NCBI GenBank assembly: GCA_002420185.1
Contig: DIHO01000020.1
Coordinates: 1-64,000 of the forward strand
From: Opitutales bacterium UBA5694
Lineage (GTDB): Bacteria; Verrucomicrobiota; Verrucomicrobiia; Opitutales; Opitutaceae
Length of the DNA stretch: 64,000 bases
Direction of reading: 5' to 3'
Positions within the stretch are counted from its first letter, which is position 1. Each line of letters starts with the position of its first letter. Below are positions 63,041-64,000 of the stretch, in pieces. The notes beneath the pieces were generated by a model. That model did not search any database. It saw only the letters and a list, made by a program, of their open reading frames with translations, and was not told where the DNA came from. Position numbers and translations under genes: made by a program.

Positions 63041-64000
63041 TCAGAGCTCGATTGATACCGAGGAAGATGCCTTTCGAGCCTTCTCTCTCGCTTCTTCAAT
63101 ATCCGCTCCAAGTGCGAGGGTTACTCCCATGCGGCGTTTGCCCACAACCTTTGGCTTACCAAAGAGCCGCAATTGCGTATCCGGCGCACTCAGGGCCTCA
63201 TTGAGATTACCAAAAGAAACTTTGTCAGAGTTTCCCTCAACCAGTACGACCGCCGAGGCACTCGGTCCGAACTGCCTGATAGAAGGTATTGGCAAACCGA
63301 GAATCGCTCTTGCATGCAAGGAGAACTGGGGAAGGTCCTGGGATATCATTGTCACCATACCAGTATCATGCGGACGCGGAGACACTTCACTAAAGTACAC
63401 CAAATCGCCCTTCACGAAAAGCTCGACGCCAAAGAGGCCAAAACCACCGAGACTAGCTGTAACAGCTCCCGCAATTTGTTTTGCGTTCTCAAGCGCGGCA
63501 TCGCTCATGGGTTGCGGCTGCCAAGATTCACGATAGTCGCCATCGACCTGAATATGCCCAATTGGATCGCAAAAACTCGTCCCATCGACATGCCTCACCG
63601 TCAAAAGCGTAATCTCATAGTCAAAGTCCACGAAACCCTCTATAATTACCCTACCCTGTCCCGCACGACCCCCTTCTTGGGCATAATTCCAGGAAGTTTC
63701 CCTATCGGCATCCGACTTGACCACACTCTGTCCCTTTCCTGAGGAACTCATGATTGGCTTGATCACGCATGGCATTCCAATTTCAGAAATTGCCTCGCAA
63801 TAATCTTCGTACGTATCCGCGAAGCGGTACGGCGATGTTGCGAGTCCCAATTCCTCCGCGGCCAACCGGCGAATGCCTTCTCGGTTCATGGTCAACTGAG
63901 TCGCGTTCGCAGTCGGGATAATCGTAGCCAATCCTTCCGCTTCCAGCTCCGCAAGGGTATCCGTGGCGATCGCCTCTACCTCCGGAATCACAAGATCCGG
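63041..64000 (-). CDS. purT: Formate-dependent GAR formyltransferase, partial
   Basis: At least 320 codons; the 5' end lies beyond the right edge of the window. ATP-grasp fold of PurT: GIRRLAAEELGLATSPYRFA, the IKPIMSSSGKGQSVV loop that binds ATP phosphates, the EITLLTVRHVDG strand, and GVELFVKGDLVYFSEVSPRPHDTGMVTM with the metal-binding Glu and Asn-equivalents, ending in FGKPKVVGKRRMGV. PurT uses formate and ATP to formylate glycinamide ribotide in purine synthesis. Convergent with the small membrane protein gene. Confidence 0.93.
   Translation of the reverse strand, partial: PDLVIPEVEAIATDTLAELEAEGLATIIPTANATQLTMNREGIRRLAAEELGLATSPYRFADTYEDYCEAISEIGMPCVIKPIMSSSGKGQSVVKSDADRETSWNYAQEGGRAGQGRVIIEGFVDFDYEITLLTVRHVDGTSFCDPIGHIQVDGDYRESWQPQPMSDAALENAKQIAGAVTASLGGFGLFGVELFVKGDLVYFSEVSPRPHDTGMVTMISQDLPQFSLHARAILGLPIPSIRQFGPSASAVVLVEGNSDKVSFGNLNEALSAPDTQLRLFGKPKVVGKRRMGVTLALGADIEEAREKARKASSSVSIEL

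Noticed and set aside
62661..63536. 291-codon plus-strand ORF
   Set aside because: Most of it is antisense to purT, whose ATP-grasp motifs are unmistakable.
63173..63742. 189-codon plus-strand ORF
   Set aside because: Antisense of purT with no family pattern.
1..64000. CRISPR arrays, tRNA or rRNA genes
   Set aside because: No regularly spaced direct repeats, no cloverleaf-type sequence with the T-loop consensus and no rRNA-like stretch were found on reading both strands.
1..64000. Use of TGA as a sense codon to explain the broken genes
   Set aside because: Intact genes end in TGA at normal places, and the relics also contain TAA, TAG and frameshifts, so recoding does not account for them.

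Overview
The window reads as a PVC-superphylum bacterium, most likely a marine Verrucomicrobiota of the Opitutae type. The basis is the protein families: a PVC-type membrane-bound dehydrogenase with C-terminal cytochrome c, a DUF1549/DUF1553 plus DUF1501 pair, three DUF1080 proteins, DUF6607 and DUF6807 proteins, Tat-exported sugar enzymes and several sulfatases. Base composition looks close to 50% GC by eye. The lineage is inferred from family content, since no rRNA or tRNA gene was seen.

Layout. 1-600 is decayed sequence with a Sel1-repeat pseudogene. 1.28-8.0 kb holds a KduD-like dehydrogenase overlapping a medium-chain dehydrogenase (minus), then an enolase-superfamily protein, a MetE-C-like protein and a two-part sodium:solute symporter (plus), which looks like a small-molecule uptake and catabolism cluster. 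8.2-14 kb has an orphan TRAP binding lipoprotein, a Tat-exported aldo/keto reductase, a second symporter and TspO. 14-28.5 kb is glycan and quinoid metabolism: DUF1080, PVC dehydrogenase, a broken sterol desaturase, an M19 dipeptidase, a DUF1080 lipoprotein, a sugar-isomerase-like barrel, the DUF1549/DUF1501 pair and a DoxX protein. 28.9-33.8 kb is a minus-strand block of DUF6607, sulfatase-DUF1080 fusion and PQQ-type beta-propeller. 34.3 kb has an orphan RNase H. 35.2-40.8 kb is a complete RND efflux operon. 41.5-50 kb has two sulfatases, a mandelate-racemase-type enolase-superfamily enzyme, DUF6807 and a PQQ dehydrogenase with cytochrome c. 50.2-53.7 kb is a mannosylglycerate locus (hydrolase diverging from synthase and phosphatase). 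54.1-57.5 kb is a sulfatase plus sialate O-acetylesterase pair. 57.9-64 kb carries housekeeping-like genes: a thioredoxin-like protein, a pseudouridine synthase, a DEAD-box helicase, an NTF2-like protein and purT, which runs off the right edge.

How it works together: desulfation and deacetylation of sulfated glycans, periplasmic oxidation with cytochrome-linked enzymes, cleavage of oxidised sugars by DUF1080 hydrolases, sodium-driven uptake, and cytoplasmic sugar-acid conversion (SDR/MDR, enolase superfamily, isomerase). Mannosylglycerate fits osmoprotection in a saline habitat.

The most striking feature is in the gaps. Reading them frame by frame reveals relics of once-functional genes: Sel1, PIG-L deacetylase, Dps, sulfatase, two PQQ propellers, FAD disulfide reductase, TfoX and sterol desaturase, with several weaker candidates. 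They carry in-frame stops, frameshifts and truncations, beside short palindromes resembling REP elements. This points to ongoing gene decay, as in a lineage under relaxed selection or host association. That last step is inference.
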